Below are positions 60,769-64,000 of a stretch of 64,000 nt of DNA, piece by piece. This stretch comes from JAOUGY01 sp963792365 (lineage in GTDB: Bacteria; Actinomycetota; Acidimicrobiia; Spongiisociales; ZC4RG35). Numbering within the stretch: the stretch's first letter is position 1; each line of letters begins with the position of its first letter. Under the pieces are notes generated by a model. It was given only the letters and a program-made list of their open reading frames with translations, had not been told where the DNA came from and ran no database searches. Made by a program: the position numbers and the translations under genes. The stretch covers positions 62,001-126,000 of the forward strand of contig CAWBVW010000008.1 in the NCBI GenBank assembly GCA_963792365.1, given 5' to 3'.

Positions 60769-63735
60769 ATGTTTCCCAGATCACCTGAGGGCTTCAAGTC
60801 TCAAGAGCGACGGCGCGGCCTCGTTTACGTAGCTGCTGGACTCGCCGCCGCCTACGTTCTGCTCACCGCATTGTCGGCCGTATGGACGGACTACTTGTGG
60901 TTCGATTCGGTGGGCTACACCTCTGTGTGGCGTACCAACGTCTACACCAGCCTCGGTCTGGGGGCGGCGGGCGTTGTGGTGGTGTTCGCATTCATGTACG
61001 CCAACCTGATGATCGCCGATCGGGTGTCGCCGGGACTCGATGGCATGGAGCTGACCGAGGAAGAGGAGCTCATCGAGCGTTTCCGGGATTGGTCGGGCCC
61101 CCGGACGAAGTGGTTGCGACCTGCGGTCGCCGGAGGCTTCGCCCTCCTGCTCGGCGTTGCGGTCGCCGACTGGCGGACCCAGTTCCTCCAGTTCGTCAAC
61201 CCCACGTCGTTCGGGATCGACGACCCGCAGTTCGGCACCGATCTGGGCTTCTACATCTTCCGCCTTCCGTTCTGGTCGACGTTGGCCAACTGGGCGTTCA
61301 ACGTGGTGGCGCTGGTCACGATCTTTGTGATTGCGTATCACTACCTCAACGGTGGGATCCGCGTTCAGCGGGGCGCTCGCCCCACCGTACGCGGCGGCGT
61401 GAAGGCGCATCTGTCCGGCCTCGCCGCCCTGCTCGCCGTTCTGCGCGCAGTGGGATACTGGATCGATCGCTACGAGCTTCTGTTCGAGTCACACGACAGC
61501 TTCTTCGGAGCCGGCTTCACCGACCTCAATGCCCGACTCCCCGCCATCCAGCTGTTGATCCTCGTCTCGCTGGCCGCGGCCGTGTTGTTCCTGCTCAACA
61601 TTCGCCGCCCGGGGTGGACCCTGGCCCTCGTTTCGATCGGTGCCTGGCTCTTCGTATCGGTGGCCGCAGGCACGTTGTACCCCTCCCTGGTTCAGCGATT
61701 CCGGGTCGATCCGGGCCCGCTCGAGCGCGAGCGTCCATACATCGACCGCAGCATCGAGGCGACCCGGGCCGCATACGGGATCGACTCGGTGGAGCAGCGT
61801 GACTTCGCGGCGAGCGGCGATCTCACCTATGAGGTGCTCACGCAGGACAACGAGCTCACGGTCTCGAACCTTCGTCTGTGGGATCCCGATGTGCTGACTC
61901 GGACCTATCAGAACCTCCAGGAGCTTGCGCCGTACTACAGGGTGGACTTCGTCGACACCGACCGGTATCAGATAGATGGTGTGACCCGGCAGGTGATGGT
62001 CGCGGCCCGGGAGCTCGACGAGAACGGTTACCCGGAGCGCAACTGGCAGACGATCCGCCTCATCTACACCCACGGCTTCGGGATGGTCTTGAGTCCTGCC
62101 AACGAGGTCGAGTCCGATGGCCAGCCAAACCTGTGGATACGAAACGTCCCGCCCCAGTCCGAGATCCCCGAAGACCTGCCTGTGAGCGAGGAAGACTCCC
62201 AGACCCGCGTCTATTTCGGGGAGTCGTACAGCTCCGACCAGTACGTCATCGTTCGCACGGGGCAGGCGCCCCAGGAAGCGGACTTCCCGCTCGCCACCTC
62301 GTACAGCAGCTCTGAGTACGACGGTGCGGCGGGCATCGACCTGGGTTCGATCTTCCGGCGCCTGGCATTCGCGCTCCGCTTCCGCGATCTCAACATCCTG
62401 ATCTCGGCCGAGCTCCGGGAGGATTCTGCGGTGCTCATGGAACGGAACGTTCGGGGAATTGTCGAGAAGATCACTCCGTTCCTGGCCACCGACTCAGACC
62501 CCTATCCGGTTCTGGTCGACGGCAGGCTCATCTACGTCGTCGACATGTACACGATCACGTCGCAGTATCCATACAGCCAGCCGTGGACCTTCGATGACAG
62601 CCAACGACTGCCGCGGGTCACCGGTCTGCCTCAACGCGGTCCCAACTACATCAGGAACTCGGTGAAGGCCACCATCGACGCCTACGACGGAACGGTGCGT
62701 TACTACATCACCGACGATGCACTGTCCGACCCGATCATCGAAACCTGGGCGGATACCTACCCGAACGTCTTCCTCGACGAGTCGGAGATGCCCGCCCAAC
62801 TGGTGGAGCACCTGCGGTACCCCCAGGACATGTTCACGCTGCAGACCCAGCGATATCTCGACTATCACGTCACCAATGTCGACGAGTTCTTCACGGGTGT
62901 CGACGACTGGTCGATTCCCCCGGATCCGTCGACCCAGCTGAGGACGGGCGCTCGGCTGCTGTGGGGCGACTCCACGGCCGCCGACGGGGTCACCCGCACC
63001 GATCCCGGTTTCTTGCCGCTCTACCTGACGGTCGACCTTCCCGGCGACGACTCCGACGAGCTGTCGTACGTGCTCATGCAGCCCTTCAACGCGCTCAACC
63101 GGCCGAACATGACGTCGTTCCTCGTCGCCGACTCCACGCCCGGCAGGTATGGCGATCTGATCGAGTACCGACTGCCGCGCGGTGCACAGGTCGATGGAAC
63201 CGGACAGGTGGGGCAGCGTATCGACCAGGACGATGAGATCTCTGCCCAGTTCACGCTGTGGAGAGGGCAAGGGTCGAATGTGCTCCTCGGCGATATGTTG
63301 GTCCTGCCGATCGAACAGTCCATCCTGTACGTCCAACCCGTGTATCTCGAGGCGGAGGGGGCCGGCGGCGGTATCCCCGAGTTCCGACGGGTGATCGTGG
63401 TGTACGGCAACCGGATCGAATGGGCCGAGACGCTCGACGAGGCGCTGGCAGAGGTCTTCGGAGTCACGCCCGGTGAGGACTTCGGGGTCCCGGAAGGCGG
63501 TGGCGACGGTTCGACAGAATTGGACCCCCTGCCCGAGGACATCGACGAGCTCATCACCCAGGCCGCGCAATCGCTGGCCGACGCTGAAGCTGCGCTCGCG
63601 GCCGGCGACCTCGGTGAGTATCAGCGACTCGTCGATCGGGCACGCACCTTCCTCGAAGAAGCCCAGAGGCTCGCAGATGAGGTGGCAGGCGATGGAGAGG
63701 CGCTGGCACCCGACCTCGCCCCGTTCATCGGCTGA
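60769..63735 (+). CDS. UPF0182 family large membrane protein
   Basis: 988 residues, full length for this mostly actinobacterial family of unknown function. Seven N-terminal helices are predicted (from about residue 20 to 300), including TDYLWFDSVGYTSVWRTNVYT and DDPQFGTDLGFYIFRLPFW, followed by a very long extracytoplasmic domain (PYIDRSIEATRAAYGID, RGPNYIRNSVKATIDAYDGT, LRYPQDMFTLQTQRYLDYH). An acidic, coiled C-terminus closes it. Confidence 0.93.
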   Translation: MFPRSPEGFKSQERRRGLVYVAAGLAAAYVLLTALSAVWTDYLWFDSVGYTSVWRTNVYTSLGLGAAGVVVVFAFMYANLMIADRVSPGLDGMELTEEEELIERFRDWSGPRTKWLRPAVAGGFALLLGVAVADWRTQFLQFVNPTSFGIDDPQFGTDLGFYIFRLPFWSTLANWAFNVVALVTIFVIAYHYLNGGIRVQRGARPTVRGGVKAHLSGLAALLAVLRAVGYWIDRYELLFESHDSFFGAGFTDLNARLPAIQLLILVSLAAAVLFLLNIRRPGWTLALVSIGAWLFVSVAAGTLYPSLVQRFRVDPGPLERERPYIDRSIEATRAAYGIDSVEQRDFAASGDLTYEVLTQDNELTVSNLRLWDPDVLTRTYQNLQELAPYYRVDFVDTDRYQIDGVTRQVMVAARELDENGYPERNWQTIRLIYTHGFGMVLSPANEVESDGQPNLWIRNVPPQSEIPEDLPVSEEDSQTRVYFGESYSSDQYVIVRTGQAPQEADFPLATSYSSSEYDGAAGIDLGSIFRRLAFALRFRDLNILISAELREDSAVLMERNVRGIVEKITPFLATDSDPYPVLVDGRLIYVVDMYTITSQYPYSQPWTFDDSQRLPRVTGLPQRGPNYIRNSVKATIDAYDGTVRYYITDDALSDPIIETWADTYPNVFLDESEMPAQLVEHLRYPQDMFTLQTQRYLDYHVTNVDEFFTGVDDWSIPPDPSTQLRTGARLLWGDSTAADGVTRTDPGFLPLYLTVDLPGDDSDELSYVLMQPFNALNRPNMTSFLVADSTPGRYGDLIEYRLPRGAQVDGTGQVGQRIDQDDEISAQFTLWRGQGSNVLLGDMLVLPIEQSILYVQPVYLEAEGAGGGIPEFRRVIVVYGNRIEWAETLDEALAEVFGVTPGEDFGVPEGGGDGSTELDPLPEDIDELITQAAQSLADAEAALAAGDLGEYQRLVDRARTFLEEAQRLADEVAGDGEALAPDLAPFIG

Positions 63736-63786
63736 CACCGAATTGCATTGACGGCCGGAGGCCGTAAGATTTGGGCTTCAACACGA

Positions 63787-63860
<74 letters not shown>

Positions 63861-63865
63861 CGAGA

Positions 63866-63899
63866 AAGCCCTGGTCAGACGGTTGTCTGACCAGGGCTT
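63866..63899. terminator. terminator after the initiator tRNA
   Basis: Perfect 15-bp stem AAGCCCTGGTCAGAC-ggtt-complement. It can serve both the tRNA and the convergent partial gene. Confidence 0.85.
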
Positions 63900-63908
63900 C
63901 TACCGTGT

Positions 63909-64000
63909 TCATGCGGTCTTCTTCCGGGGCTTCAACCGGCTTACGCTTTTCGAGGCGGCGGGGCGAATGAGTTGTTCGAATACGCGGGCGGCTTCGGCTT
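63909..64000 (-). CDS. C-terminal end of an unidentified gene (partial)
   Basis: A minus-strand frame with stop at 63909-63911 reads AARVFEQLIRPAASK then a basic end, SRLKPRKKTA. It runs off the window. Thirty residues are too few to name a family; the position facing the tRNA terminator makes a gene end plausible. Confidence 0.4.
   Translation of the reverse strand, partial: AEAARVFEQLIRPAASKSVSRLKPRKKTA

Overview
This window looks like chromosome from a high-GC actinobacterium. The evidence is a WhiB-family [4Fe-4S] regulator, a UPF0182 membrane protein, a DUF2342-type zinc metalloprotease, a DUF222-HNH endonuclease with an actinobacterial-type SOS box, an ECF sigma/ZAS anti-sigma/RseB-like cassette, and many start codons placed 6-9 nt behind a TANNNT box (leaderless style). 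The class (perhaps Acidimicrobiia) is only an inference from gene content. There is no prophage, CRISPR array or insertion sequence.

Layout. 0-21.9 kb is core metabolism: transaldolase, a B12-binding mutase subunit beside sucCD, LemA/DUF2207, purN-purH-folD, NADP-isocitrate dehydrogenase, an NrtR-type regulator, nadA-nadB-nadC with a palindromic operator in front of nadA, malate dehydrogenase and HU. 22-23.7 kb holds a small membrane protein, an SCP2 protein and a frameshifted DapA-family gene. 23.7-38.6 kb is the most unusual part: fourteen TadE- and TadG-like pseudopilin genes in a row on the minus strand, as repeated TadE-TadG couples with overlapping stop/start codons and no Tad secretion machinery nearby. 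It is interrupted only by an HNH endonuclease gene whose consensus promoter contains a perfect LexA box. 38.7-42.3 kb is sdhC-sdhA-sdhB. 42.6-46.3 kb holds whiB, a membrane-anchored protein, tatA and an ECF sigma/anti-sigma/RseB-like operon. 46.6-48.8 kb has a peroxiredoxin, a zinc protease and a frameshifted moaE. 49-56.4 kb is an acyl-CoA synthetase joined to a complete branched-chain-type ABC importer (livH, livM, binding protein, livF, livG). 56.6-63.9 kb has bioY, a PDZ/Lon-type protease, a DivIVA protein ending in a MuF-like domain, UPF0182 and initiator tRNA-Met.

How it fits together. Four TCA-cycle steps (icd, sucCD, sdhCAB, mdh) lie in separate transcription units. The nad genes appear to be controlled by the adjacent NrtR-like repressor. 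The ECF sigma gene has a match to its own class of promoter in front of it. The pseudopilin array has sigma-28-like elements upstream of its first gene and of one internal couple. Two genome-style features recur: leaderless promoters, and short heptanucleotide tandem repeats in at least eight intergenic spots.

Caution. Several genes (DapA-family, four Tad genes, moaE) are broken by single-base frame changes although the protein continues intact in the next frame. Around 34.78-35.56 kb these are so dense that consensus sequence error is as likely as gene decay.
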